A DNA stretch of 64,000 nucleotides, taken from Methylobacterium sp. UNC378MF. Its GTDB lineage: Bacteria; Pseudomonadota; Alphaproteobacteria; Rhizobiales; Beijerinckiaceae. The notes below the pieces were generated by a model. It ran no database searches. It was not told the DNA's origin and saw only the letters and a program-made list of their open reading frames with translations. Every line of letters begins with the position of its first letter. Positions within the stretch are counted from its first letter, which is position 1. The translations under genes were made by a program, and so were the position numbers. Location: NCBI RefSeq assembly GCF_900103195.1, contig NZ_FMWU01000005.1, positions 62,001-126,000 of the forward strand. Reading direction: 5' to 3'. This document shows, one piece after another, positions 43,940 to 52,782 of the stretch.

Positions 43940-45145
43940 ATGGCCCTGAGTCCCGCGGTTGCCCCGCTGCGTACGCCGCCAACCCAGAGCACGACCTCAT
44001 CGGCCACCGCGATCCGGGTTCTGGTCGCCGACGATTCCGCCGTGGTGCGCGGCCTCGTGGCCCGCTGGATCGGCGAGGCCGGCTTCGAGCTCGTCGGCAC
44101 GGCCTCGAATGGGCGGATCGCCCTCGAGCTGATGGCCAAGCACGACCCGGACGTGGTTCTGCTCGACATCGAGATGCCGGAACTCGACGGCACGACCGCG
44201 CTGCCGCGCATGCTCGCCATGAGCCCGAGCGTGCAGGTCGTGATGATGTCGACGCTGACGACGCGCAACGCCGACATCTCGCTGAAATGCCTCGCCCTCG
44301 GGGCGGTGGACTACATCGCCAAGCCCGAAAGCAGCCGCGGTGTCACCACCTCGGACACGTTCCGGGTCGAGCTGATCGAGCGCGTCCGCGTGTTCGGCTC
44401 GGCCCGCACGCGGACCCGGCGCCCGGCCTCCGCTAGTCATGCTCCGGGGCACCATGCCGCGCCCGCGCCCGTGCCCGCGGCCGCCGCGCATCCGGCCCCG
44501 GCCACGCCGCGCCCGGCAACCCCGTTCACGCTGCGGCCCAAGGTCCGCAACCGGACCCAGCCCCGGGCCCTGCTGATCGGCTCCTCCACGGGCGGGCCCC
44601 GCGCGGTGGGCGAGATGCTGGAGGGTATCGGCGCGGCCGCCCTGCGGCGCCTGCCGGTCCTGATCGTCCAGCACATGCCGCCGATCTTCACGGCGGTCTT
44701 CGCCGAGCACCTGTCCACCCGCACCGGGATCCCGGCCGCCGAGGGCAAGGCCGACGAGCGGGTCGAGCCCGGGCGGATCTACGTGGCCCCGGGCGGCCGA
44801 CACATGGGGCTGGCCGCCGGGGCCGGCGGCCCGATCATCAAGCTCACCGACGGGCCGCCGGTGAATTTCTGCCGCCCCGCGGTCGACGTCCTGTTCAAGG
44901 ATGCGGCGGTGGTGTTCGGCGCCGCCACCGCAACCGTGATCCTCACCGGCATGGGCTCGGACGGGACCAACGGCGCCCGGGCGCTCACCGAGGCCGGCGG
45001 CCCGGTTCTCGCCCAAGACGAGGCCACCAGCACGGTCTGGGGCATGCCGGGCAGCGTCGCGCGGGCCGGGCTCGCCGAGGCTGTGCTGCCGTTGCCCGAA
45101 CTCGCGACGGCGCTGCGCGCCCTGATCACGGGGCAGCCGGCATGA
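43940..45145 (+). CDS. cheB: Chemotaxis methylesterase/glutamine deamidase CheB
   Basis: 401 residues. The N-terminal receiver has D31/D32 and phospho-D76 in 'VVLLDIEMPELDG'. A Pro/Ala/His-rich linker (about 155-205) follows, then the methylesterase domain with the catalytic Ser in 'LLIGSSTGGPRAV' (about 216), His in 'LIVQHMPPIF' (245) and Asp in 'LTGMGSDGTNG'. It removes methyl groups from receptors during adaptation. Overlaps the cheR start by four bases, so the adaptation enzymes are coupled. Confidence 0.93.
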   Translation: MALSPAVAPLRTPPTQSTTSSATAIRVLVADDSAVVRGLVARWIGEAGFELVGTASNGRIALELMAKHDPDVVLLDIEMPELDGTTALPRMLAMSPSVQVVMMSTLTTRNADISLKCLALGAVDYIAKPESSRGVTTSDTFRVELIERVRVFGSARTRTRRPASASHAPGHHAAPAPVPAAAAHPAPATPRPATPFTLRPKVRNRTQPRALLIGSSTGGPRAVGEMLEGIGAAALRRLPVLIVQHMPPIFTAVFAEHLSTRTGIPAAEGKADERVEPGRIYVAPGGRHMGLAAGAGGPIIKLTDGPPVNFCRPAVDVLFKDAAVVFGAATATVILTGMGSDGTNGARALTEAGGPVLAQDEATSTVWGMPGSVARAGLAEAVLPLPELATALRALITGQPA

Positions 45146-46005
45146 CCGAGCTCGAGTTCGAATTCCTGCGCACCTTCCTGAAGCAGCGCTCCGGCCTCGC
45201 GCTGACCCCGGAGAAGCGCTACCTCGTGGAGAGTCGGCTGACCCCGGTCTGCCGCCGCTTCGGCCTCGCCAGCCTCGGTGACCTGATCGGCGCCCTGAAG
45301 CTCGGCCAGAACGGGGCGATCGAGCGGGCCGTGGTCGAGGCCATGACCACGAACGAGACCTTCTTCTTCCGCGACCGGATCCCCTTCGACCTGTTCCGCG
45401 ACACGCTCCTGCCGGACGTGCTGGCGCGCAATGCCGGCCGGCGCCGGCTGCGGATCTGGTGCGCGGCGGCCTCCACCGGGCAGGAGCCGTACTCGCTGGC
45501 CATGCTCCTCCAAGAGGCGGCGCCGCGGCTCGCCGGCTGGCAGGTGGAGATCGTCGCCACCGACCTGTCCACCGAGGTGATCGAGAAGGCCAAGCTCGGG
45601 CTGTACAGCCATTTCGAGGTTCAGCGCGGCCTGCCGGTGCAGTGGCTGATCAAGTACTTCACGCAGGTCGGCGAGCAGTGGCAGATCGCGCAGAGCCTGC
45701 GCAGCATGGTGGATTACCGCCAGCTCAACCTGCTGCACAGCTTCGCCTCGCTGGGCCAGTTCGACGTGATCTACTGCCGCAACGTGCTGATCTACTTCGA
45801 CGCCCCGACCAAGTCGGACGTCCTGGCGCGGCTCGCGGCGCAGCTCGCCCCGGGGGGCGCGCTCCTGCTGGGCGCCGCCGAGACGGTGATCGGCCTGACC
45901 GACAGGCTCTCGCCGAACCCGAAGCACCGCGGCCTCTACGGCCACGCCGAGGCCGTGGCGCGCCCGGCCGAATCGGCGCCGCTGCGCATGGCCGCGAGCC
46001 TCTGA
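45142..46005 (+). CDS. cheR: Chemotaxis protein methyltransferase CheR
   Basis: 287 residues. A CheR N-terminal helical domain ('FEFLRTFLKQRSGLALTPEK') precedes a SAM methyltransferase: 'MTTNETFFFRD', 'LRIWCAAASTGQEPYSLAML', 'IVATDLSTEVIEKAKLGLYS', 'FDVIYCRNVLIYFDAPTKSD'. It methylates receptor glutamates using SAM. Last gene of the che cluster, followed directly by two hairpins. Confidence 0.94.
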   Translation: MTELEFEFLRTFLKQRSGLALTPEKRYLVESRLTPVCRRFGLASLGDLIGALKLGQNGAIERAVVEAMTTNETFFFRDRIPFDLFRDTLLPDVLARNAGRRRLRIWCAAASTGQEPYSLAMLLQEAAPRLAGWQVEIVATDLSTEVIEKAKLGLYSHFEVQRGLPVQWLIKYFTQVGEQWQIAQSLRSMVDYRQLNLLHSFASLGQFDVIYCRNVLIYFDAPTKSDVLARLAAQLAPGGALLLGAAETVIGLTDRLSPNPKHRGLYGHAEAVARPAESAPLRMAASL

Positions 46006-46007
46006 GC

Positions 46008-46060
46008 GGCGCGACCGGGGTTCCCGGTCGCGCCTCGGCTGCCGGACGGTCCCGGCAGCC
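46008..46060 (+). terminator. Two tandem hairpins after cheR
   Basis: GGCGCGACCGGG (46008-46019) pairs perfectly with CCCGGTCGCGCC (46023-46034) around a three-base loop. A second stem, GGCTGCCGG (46037-46045) with CCGGCAGCC (46052-46060), follows at once. Beginning two bases after the cheR stop, they very likely end the che transcript, although no T-tract follows. Confidence 0.75.
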
Positions 46061-46177
46061 AGAACCACGACGGGGATCCGGGCGATCCCGGAAACGCGGC
46101 TTTAAGAACCGCGTGGGTAATTTGCACACGGACCCGCCGCCGGGCGAATCCGGCTCATCCGTGACCCAAATCCCCTC

Positions 46178-46795
46178 ATGAGTACCGTCTCGTCTACCGC
46201 GACGTCGCAGCTCTCCGCGCAGCGATGGTCATCACCTCCGTCACCCAAGACCCAGATTTCCGATACGATCAGCAGCGCGCTGTCGGCCGGCACGATCAGC
46301 AGCAGCGACGCCACGGCGCTCACGAGCGCGCTGAGCAGCATCGATTCGAGCCTTTCGTCGGACCGCTCGGCCTCCGGCAGCACCACAACGCAGGCCAAGC
46401 TCGCCCCGTCTTCCATGAAGGAGCGGATCGACGGCCTGATTGCCGATCAGGTCAGCAGCGGCAGTCTCACCGCCGACCAGGCCACGGAGCTGAAGAACCT
46501 GTTCGCCAGCCACGGCCAGAGCACCCAAAGCGCCGACGCCACCAGCGACGTCGCCGGTCCAGACGGCCCGCCGCCCGGGCCTCCGCCCGGCTCGCTGCCG
46601 GGGAACGCTGCATCCGGAGACACCGGAAGCGGGACCTCGTCCTCCACCTCCGTCACGCAGCCGGCGAAGGACCTGCTCTCGACCTTCATCCAGCAACTCC
46701 AGAGCAGCCAGTCGGGCAGCGCCAGCTATGGAGCAAGCGGCACCACCAACAGCAGCAGCACCATCTCGGCCCTGCTGGTCGACTTCCGGAGCTGA
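46178..46795 (+). CDS. Ser/Thr-rich low-complexity protein, function unknown
   Basis: 205 residues, extremely rich in Ser, Thr, Gly and Ala. Two related helical units are visible: 'ISSALSAGTISSSDATALTS' and 'IADQVSSGSLTADQATELKN', followed by a Pro/Gly segment ('GPPPGPPPGSLPG') and a Ser/Gly tail. No signal peptide or catalytic motif. It may be a small secreted or surface-associated protein, but nothing proves it. Its position behind the che cluster terminator suggests its own promoter. Confidence 0.5.
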   Translation: MSTVSSTATSQLSAQRWSSPPSPKTQISDTISSALSAGTISSSDATALTSALSSIDSSLSSDRSASGSTTTQAKLAPSSMKERIDGLIADQVSSGSLTADQATELKNLFASHGQSTQSADATSDVAGPDGPPPGPPPGSLPGNAASGDTGSGTSSSTSVTQPAKDLLSTFIQQLQSSQSGSASYGASGTTNSSSTISALLVDFRS

Positions 46796-46939
46796 GCCGG
46801 CGCTGCGCGTGCGGTCGGCCGGGGGCGTTCCGCCAGACGCATCGCCCGTCTGCGTGCGGCCGGGGTCGACCCCGGCCGCGCGACGCGGCATCACTCCGCC
46901 CTCGCATTCGCGCGACCGGACAGGGTCGGGAGGCACGGC

Positions 46940-47956
46940 ATGGCGGCAGGTTCGGGGACCGGATTGTCCAAGGTCGCGTTCATCGGCACGGGCGGGACGA
47001 TCGCGTCCCTCGGCCGCGACGCCCTCGACATCCTCGACTACAGCGCCACCGACCGGCGCCTCGAGGCCGGCGCCATCCTGGACGCGGTTCCGGAACTCGC
47101 AACCGTGGCCGCCGTGGTGCCGGTGCCGTTCCGGGCGGTCCCGAGCCCGGCGATCGGGTTCGCCGAGTGGCGCGACCTCGTCCGGCTGTGCGAGCGCGTC
47201 GCGGCCGAGCACCCGGATCTCTCCGGCATCGTCATCGGGCACGGCACCGCCACCTTGGAGGAGACCGCCTACGCCCTCAGCCTGACCCTGACGATCGACC
47301 TGCCGGTGGTGCTGGTCGGTTCGCAGCGGCCGATGAGCGCCCTCTCCACCGATGCCAAGCTGAACCTCGTGGCCGCCATCCGCACGGCCGCGGCGCCGGC
47401 CTCCCGCGGACGCGGCGTGCTGGTGGTGCTGAACGATGAGATCCAGGCGGCGCGCGAGGTGACCAAGAGCTCGGTAGCCCGGCTCCAGACGTTCCGGACG
47501 CCGGATTTCGGTGTGCTCGGCCAGGTCGACGGTGACAGCGTCCACTATTATCGCCGCTCCGAGCGCGCCCATGCGCCGGGCACGCCCTTCGACATCCGCA
47601 CTCTGTCCGCGCTGCCGCGGGTCGACATCGCCTATGGGTACGCCGATGCGGACGGCACCGCGGTCCGGGCCTTCCGGTCCGCCGGCGCGCGCGGCCTCGT
47701 CTCGGCCGGCCTCGCTCCGGGCATGACACCGCCGGCCGAGGCCGAGGCCCTGGAGGCGGCGGCTGACGCCGGGATCGTGGTGGTGATGTCGACCCGGGCC
47801 GGCAGCGGCGTGGTCCCGCTCACCTCCCGGCTGCGCAGCCGCGGCATCCTCAGTGCCGACAACCTCACCCCGCAGAAGGCCCGGATCCTGCTCGCCCTGG
47901 CACTGACCGTCACGAGCGAGCCCGAGGCTGTGGCGCGGCTGTTCGCGACCTATTAG
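46940..47956 (+). CDS. Asparaginase-like protein with altered active-site motif
   Basis: 338 residues of the type I/II asparaginase fold. The nucleophile-loop 'FIGTGGTIASLG' is intact (T20), and the distal motif appears as 'VTKSSVARLQTF'. The second signature, normally HGTDTxEET, reads 'IGHGTATLEETAY' here (about 101-109), so the Asp of the Thr-Asp pair is Ala. The 'SADGP' loop is replaced by 'STDAK'. Either substrate use has changed or catalysis is weak. A glutamine- or asparagine-like amide substrate is only inferred. Apparently monocistronic. Confidence 0.75.
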   Translation: MAAGSGTGLSKVAFIGTGGTIASLGRDALDILDYSATDRRLEAGAILDAVPELATVAAVVPVPFRAVPSPAIGFAEWRDLVRLCERVAAEHPDLSGIVIGHGTATLEETAYALSLTLTIDLPVVLVGSQRPMSALSTDAKLNLVAAIRTAAAPASRGRGVLVVLNDEIQAAREVTKSSVARLQTFRTPDFGVLGQVDGDSVHYYRRSERAHAPGTPFDIRTLSALPRVDIAYGYADADGTAVRAFRSAGARGLVSAGLAPGMTPPAEAEALEAAADAGIVVVMSTRAGSGVVPLTSRLRSRGILSADNLTPQKARILLALALTVTSEPEAVARLFATY

Positions 47957-48281
47957 GGAGTGCCTCCCCGCCGCGACGTGGCCCCGACGGCTCGCTCGAC
48001 CCGATCAGGCCCCCGCGGTCCGGCGTGCCGCGCGACGGCCGCCACCGCGAGCCCGTGAGGAGCGCGCGGCTGCGCCGTCAGGCTCGGCGAAGGGGTATCA
48101 CGCGGGCCGGTCACCGGTCCCGGAAGATCATCCCGCCCCGATCAAGCCCGGGAAGCCCACGGGGCTCCGCCGCGCGCGAAACCGTCGCCGGCCTGTGGGG
48201 CGAGTCCTCAACGCGGGCCAAGCGTGCGTTTTGGTCCATGAAGCCGCGCCGCGCCCGGATAGATCGCCGATCGGTTCAGCG

Positions 48282-48316
48282 CAGTCGTTCCGGGTAGCGT
48301 TGCTCCCGGACGACTG
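48282..48316. repeat. Inverted repeat, terminator-like
   Basis: CAGTCGTTCCGGG and CCCGGACGACTG pair with one bulged base around an eight-to-ten-base loop. Located about 330 bases after the asparaginase-like gene. Could be a terminator or a dispersed palindrome; no T-tract. Confidence 0.4.
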
Positions 48317-48412
48317 TAATCGACAAGGGCTGGATCCGGGGCGGCAGCGATCAGCATTGCCGAAGATGCTCGGAGCCGGCTCCCGCGCGGGGCGTGGCCG
48401 TCAACATATCCG

Positions 48413-48546
48413 CAGAAGATCGCGCTGTCCGCTCCGTCAACGGCCAGGGTGTGAAGCAGGATTATGCCATCGCCCGGCTGTGGTTCGAGAAGGCGGCCGG
48501 TGGCGCCGATGCGACGAAGGCCCCCGGCGACATCGCACGCCGCTAG
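48413..48546 (+). pseudogene. Sel1-like repeat fragment
   Basis: One plus-strand frame reads 'GQGVKQDYAIARLWFEKAAG', a good single Sel1-like repeat, followed by 'GADATKAPGDIARR' and a TAG at 48544-48546. Upstream the frame gives no further repeats or a start, so it is probably the remnant of a larger Sel1-repeat protein. Confidence 0.45.
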
Positions 48547-48681
48547 GGCGCTGACCCGGAGCGGGAGCGCGGTCCTGACGCGCATCTGTCATGCCGGTGG
48601 ACGCGGTCCCAACCGGTTCGGATGCGGCGAGGATGGGCTCGCCCGTTCTTGACCGGGCCCGTCCTCAGGTTTCACAGACCG

Positions 48682-49215
48682 ATGCCCCTGATCGATCCCG
48701 CCCGTTCGCTCCTCCTCGTCATCGACGTCCAGGTCCGGCTGATGCCGGCGATCGCCGAGGGGGACGGGGTCATCGCCAATACCGGCCGCCTCGTCGCCGC
48801 CGCGCAGTTGCTCGACGTTCCGGTCCTGGTCACCGAGCAGAATGCCGGCGGGCTCGGGCCGACCGTGCCGGCGCTGGCGCCCGAGGCCGGGACGGCCGTC
48901 CCGAAGATGAGCTTCGGCGCCACCCGGACGCCGGGTTTCCTCGAGCGACTGCCCGCGGATCGCGATCTCGTGGTCACGGGCTGCGAGGCGCATATCTGCG
49001 TGCTGCAGACGGTTCTCGGGCTGCGCGAGGCCGGGCGCCGCGCCTACGTGGTGGCCGATGCCGTCGGCTCGCGGCGGATCGCGAACCGGGAGACGGCGCT
49101 CGCCCGCATGGCGGCCCACGGCGCCGAGATCGTCACCACCGAGATGGTGGTGTTCGAGTGGCTCGGCACGGCGCGGCACGAGCGGTTCCGCGACGTCGTC
49201 AAGCTCATCAAGTAG
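48682..49215 (+). CDS. Isochorismatase-fold cysteine hydrolase
   Basis: About 177 residues with the catalytic triad of the isochorismatase/nicotinamidase superfamily: Asp in 'LLLVIDVQVRLMP' (D15), Lys in 'VPKMSFGA' (K75) and Cys in 'TGCEAHICVLQTV' (C106). The family hydrolyses amides or vinyl ethers, but the substrate is unassigned. Start at 48682 is preferred since the upstream extension is unlike the family. Convergent with ecfG, with about 75 bases between stops. Confidence 0.82.
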   Translation: MPLIDPARSLLLVIDVQVRLMPAIAEGDGVIANTGRLVAAAQLLDVPVLVTEQNAGGLGPTVPALAPEAGTAVPKMSFGATRTPGFLERLPADRDLVVTGCEAHICVLQTVLGLREAGRRAYVVADAVGSRRIANRETALARMAAHGAEIVTTEMVVFEWLGTARHERFRDVVKLIK

Positions 49216-49289
49216 CCGTCGGCGCGGATCCCGGCCCTTGTCGCGACGCGCAATTCGCCGAACCGGCATCCGCTTCGGCGGAAGGCGGT

Positions 49290-49886
49290 CTAGGGACCGT
49301 CCAAGGCCGCCCGGGTCTGTGCGTCGGGGCCGATATCGTCGGTGCCGTTCATGCCCAGCACCTCGATCAGGCGCGTCCGGGCGCGGCTGACCCGGCTCTT
49401 GATCGTGCCCACGGCGACGCCGCAGATCGCCGCAGCCTCCTCGTAGGTGAAGCTCTGGGCGCCGACCAGGACCAGCGCCTCGCGCTGGGCCGACGGCAGG
49501 CGGTTCAGAGCGCTCTGGAACTGCGCCATCTCCATCCGGATCTCCTGCTCGGGGAGGGCGGTCAGGCGCCCGGCATGGACGCCGTCGGCATCCTCCACCT
49601 CGCGCTTGCGCTTGCGCTGCTCCGAGTAGAACAGGTTCCGCAGGATCGTGAACAGCCACGCGGTCAGGTTGGTCCCGCGGCGGAAGCTGTTGGCATTGAC
49701 CCAGGCGCGCACCAGCGTGTCCTGCACGAGGTCGTCCGAGCGGTCGAGATCGTAGGTCAGCGAGAACGCGAAGGCCCGCAGCGCCGGGATCGCTCCCAGC
49801 AGGAGGTCGCGCATCTCGGCGTCGACGCCCAGGGGGGCCGGGCCGGATCCGCTCCCCGCGGGAGCGGCTTGCAGCATCAGGGTCAT
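49290..49886 (-). CDS. ecfG: EcfG-type RNA polymerase sigma factor
   Basis: 198 residues with sigma-2 ('AFSLTYDLDRSDDLVQDTLV', 'NLTAWLFTILRNLFYSEQRK') and sigma-4 ('LPSAQREALVLVGAQSFTYE', 'GVAVGTIKSRVSRARTRL') regions typical of EcfG/SigT sigma factors, which drive the general stress response in alphaproteobacteria. Translationally coupled to nepR (ATGA overlap), its anti-sigma factor. The response regulator PhyR that normally completes the partner switch is not in the window. Confidence 0.9.
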   Translation of the reverse strand: MTLMLQAAPAGSGSGPAPLGVDAEMRDLLLGAIPALRAFAFSLTYDLDRSDDLVQDTLVRAWVNANSFRRGTNLTAWLFTILRNLFYSEQRKRKREVEDADGVHAGRLTALPEQEIRMEMAQFQSALNRLPSAQREALVLVGAQSFTYEEAAAICGVAVGTIKSRVSRARTRLIEVLGMNGTDDIGPDAQTRAALDGP

Positions 49887-50137
49887 TGCGAGGCCTCCGT
49901 GTCGGAGCAGGCGGCGAGATCGTCGAGCAGCGTCCGGAGCCGGTCCGGAATCGGCAGGGCCAGGACGCCGGCATAGTGCAGGCGCAGACCGCGCCCGATT
50001 CGGTCTCGCGCCGCGTCGTCGATCGTTCGGCCAGGGCGGCGGTCCGGTCGCGCCGGGCGGGGTGCCGGGCAGGAGGAGGCCGCGGCGACGGTCCCGGCCG
50101 GGTCCGGACCCGCTTGGTCGTGCTCGGTCCCTGACAT
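49883..50137 (-). CDS. nepR: Anti-sigma factor NepR
   Basis: 84 residues. The C-terminal half 'IGRGLRLHYAGVLALPIPDR' followed by 'LRTLLDDLAA' is the NepR two-helix motif that grips the EcfG sigma factor. The N-terminal half is a disordered Pro/Asp/Gly-rich segment. Start at 50137 is inferred from the family length; the frame runs further upstream. Overlaps ecfG by four bases. It holds EcfG inactive until phosphorylated PhyR removes it. Confidence 0.85.
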   Translation of the reverse strand: MSGTEHDQAGPDPAGTVAAASSCPAPRPARPDRRPGRTIDDAARDRIGRGLRLHYAGVLALPIPDRLRTLLDDLAACSDTEASQ

Positions 50138-50738
50138 GGTCACGCCCCCTGCCGTCCGCGATGCGGCCCCGAGGGCCCGGCCGTCCGCCGGACCGCTGTC
50201 CCGGTCGGTTCGGCGAAGGCGCGTCGCATCGCCTTCCGGCACCGCTGGTAGGAGCGACGGATTTAATCGGCTCTGAACTGCATATTCAGCCAATTTTAAT
50301 CTTCTAATGGCCCAGCTTATGCGAATTTTCTCAAAGTTACGCGCAGTTACAAATCAGAAATACTTGTTTTTAGCTTGACTGTTCAGACAATCATTCCGCC
50401 TGCCTGAACGGAGCATGAGCGGGTCACGGTCCGGGCGCAGGCCGGGCCGTACCTTGGATCGTGGCCTCAGTAAGCCCTGAGCCAGATCCGGAGGTCTGCG
50501 AGCCTGACGCTGGCGAGAGCGTTGCTGGACCCGTATCGTCGCGTGTGGAAAGGGTACAGGCGTGCGTGATCTTGGCGGAGGGGATATGCGTCCGTAGACG
50601 AATGAAGAAGGTCGTCAGTTCAACCGAAAATTGATTCATGCGGATCTCTTTGAAAGAAATCCAGAAACAGGCCGGTTAACTGGATTTTATGCCCGCTCAT
50701 CCATAGCTTCAACTTCGCTTTGGAGCTGCGTTCGGACG
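50138..50738. other. AT-rich intergenic region between nepR and the chemoreceptor
   Basis: About 600 bases without a supported gene. The stretch 50260-50400 is clearly AT-rich and should hold promoters for both divergent genes. A GGAAC/GTT EcfG-type pair was looked for on the nepR side and not found by eye. Confidence 0.45.
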
Positions 50739-52430
50739 ATGAAGGCTTGGTTCTCGACACTTTCGATCAAGCACCGGCTTGTCGGCGCACTCGGCATCCT
50801 CATCGCCGGTCTGCTTCTCGTCGATGGCGTCGGGCTTCATGCGGTCGGCACCCTCGCTGCCGACCAGAGCAGCCTCGGCAGCAACACGCTGCCCAGCGTG
50901 CGGTATGCCAGTGAGTTGCGCGGCGACGTCATCGATGTGCGCGTCAGCGTCGTCAACCACATCCTCTACCCCGAAGCCGCGCAGATGCAGGCCGAGGAAG
51001 CTGCCTTGTCGCAGAAGACAGAGGCCGTGGCCGCCGCGATGCGCCATTACGCGCCGTTGATCGACACTGCGCGGGAGCGTGAACTGTTCGATGTGTTCGA
51101 CCGGGAATGGCAACGCTATCTCGCGGCCATCCCCGGCGTGCTGGAACACTCGCGGACCGGCCGCAAGGAACAGGCGCTGCGCGAGAGCCTCATCGGCATC
51201 CGTCCCCATATCAAGGCGGCCTCCACGGCTCTCGAGGAGATCGTAGCGCTGGACAATGCCAAGGGGGAGGCGGCGGTCGCGCAAGGAGCAAGCACCGCAT
51301 CCGGTGCCAAGCGGTTCATGCTTGCGATCGGCGCGGTCGCGCTCGTGCTTGCCACCGTGCTCGGGACAGTGATCGTGCGCAGCATCGCCGCCAGTGTCCA
51401 CGCCGTGCTGGGGCCGATGCGGCAGCTTGCGGCCGGCGATCTCGCCGTCGCGATCCCGCATCAGGGCGAACGGAACGAGATTGGCCAGATCGCCGACGCC
51501 GTCCAGGTGTTCAAGGAGGCGGGAATCGAGGCGCGCCGGCTGGCCGCGCTGCAGGCCGAAGCCGACGCCGCCAAGATGCGCCGCGCCGAACTTCTCGACC
51601 GCATCACGCGCGGCTTCGAGAGGGAGGCCGGTGCGCTCACCGATGAACTGACAGAAGCCGCTACGGAGATGGAGGCGACCGCCGCATCGATGACGGAGAT
51701 CGCGGCGCACACCAACACCCTCGCCGTCAGCGTCTCGGCCGCGGCGGAGCAGACATCGGGCAACGTGCAGCGGGTGGCGAGCGCGACCGAGGAGATGGCG
51801 GCCTCCGTTCAGGAGATCAGCGGACAGGTGACGCATTCGGTCGCGATTGCGACCTCGGCCATCGCGCGCGCGCAGGAGACGGGCTGCATCATCCGAGAGT
51901 TGTCCGACAGCGCCGAACGGATCGGCGCCGCGGCGGGCCTGATCTCGGGCGTGGCGGGTCAGACCAACCTGCTCGCCCTCAATGCCACCATCGAGGCGGC
52001 GCGCGCGGGTGAAGCGGGACGCGGCTTCGCTGTGGTGGCCGCGGAGGTCAAGACGCTGGCCGAGCAGACAGCAAAGGCGACGCAAGAGATCACCGCTCGG
52101 ATCGATGCGATCCAGTCCGCCACGCGCGACGCGGTCGAGGCGGTGCAGGGCGTGAGCCGCACGATCGACGACATGTCCGGCATCGCCACCCACATCGCGT
52201 CGGCGATCGAGGAGCAGGGGGCGGCCACGCGGGAGATTGCGCGGAACGTGCAGGAGGCCGCACACGGGACCCAGCAGGTCACGGGCCATATCGGCTCGGT
52301 GCGCGAGGGGGCAAGCGATACAGGATCGGCGGCGACGCAGGTTCTCGGAGCCGCGCGCACCCTTGCGGTGCGGTCCGACGACCTCAGTCGAGCCGTCCGC
52401 AGCTTCCTGGACGAGGTTCGTGCAGCTTAG
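50739..52430 (+). CDS. Methyl-accepting chemotaxis protein
   Basis: 563 residues. First membrane helix '[19 protein letters not shown]', a periplasmic four-helix-bundle sensor (about 35-190), a second helix '[19 protein letters not shown]', a HAMP segment ('[20 protein letters not shown]'), then a signalling domain with the hairpin tip '[20 protein letters not shown]' followed by '[20 protein letters not shown]'. It controls CheA through CheW. Ligand unknown. Start at 50739 places the first helix correctly. Confidence 0.9.
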   Translation: MKAWFSTLSIKHRLVGALGILIAGLLLVDGVGLHAVGTLAADQSSLGSNTLPSVRYASELRGDVIDVRVSVVNHILYPEAAQMQAEEAALSQKTEAVAAAMRHYAPLIDTARERELFDVFDREWQRYLAAIPGVLEHSRTGRKEQALRESLIGIRPHIKAASTALEEIVALDNAKGEAAVAQGASTASGAKRFMLAIGAVALVLATVLGTVIVRSIAASVHAVLGPMRQLAAGDLAVAIPHQGERNEIGQIADAVQVFKEAGIEARRLAALQAEADAAKMRRAELLDRITRGFEREAGALTDELTEAATEMEATAASMTEIAAHTNTLAVSVSAAAEQTSGNVQRVASATEEMAASVQEISGQVTHSVAIATSAIARAQETGCIIRELSDSAERIGAAAGLISGVAGQTNLLALNATIEAARAGEAGRGFAVVAAEVKTLAEQTAKATQEITARIDAIQSATRDAVEAVQGVSRTIDDMSGIATHIASAIEEQGAATREIARNVQEAAHGTQQVTGHIGSVREGASDTGSAATQVLGAARTLAVRSDDLSRAVRSFLDEVRAA

Positions 52431-52782
52431 CGACGCGGCCGGGTATGGGAGCCAGCCTGCTGTCGCGGTGCCGGTCCAGCTGGGACCGGCAGGGACCTCT
52501 GCGGAATCTTGGCGCTCTCCTGGCGCCGGGATGCCAGTCACCCTGCCTTCCGTCTCCGGGAGGGTGTTTCGGGCTCAGACACCCGAATCCGCCTGGGCCC
52601 CTTCGCGGATTGCCGCCCATCCACCCCTGGCGGATCGGCGCGGGTAGCGGATCCGCCATGTCGGCCGACATTCGTCCGCTCCGCCTTGAGGATGCGCAGG
52701 GCGAGCCGCCGGCCCAGCTTGTCGGCCCAGCTTGTCGGCCCTTGGCCCCCCGTCATCCGGTCCGACCCGGCGGGCCGTGACC
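52431..52782. other. Gene-free interval between convergent genes
   Basis: About 350 bases between the chemoreceptor stop and the livF stop. The only structure seen is a 13-base unit, CGGCCCAGCTTGT, present twice in tandem at 52710-52735. No gene is supported. Confidence 0.45.

Larger units (their letters stand above)
47957..48681. other. Long intergenic region with hairpin and gene remnant
   Basis: About 700 bases without a full gene. It contains a near-perfect inverted repeat (48282-48316) and a short Sel1-like remnant (48413-48546), annotated separately. No other supported feature. Confidence 0.5.
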
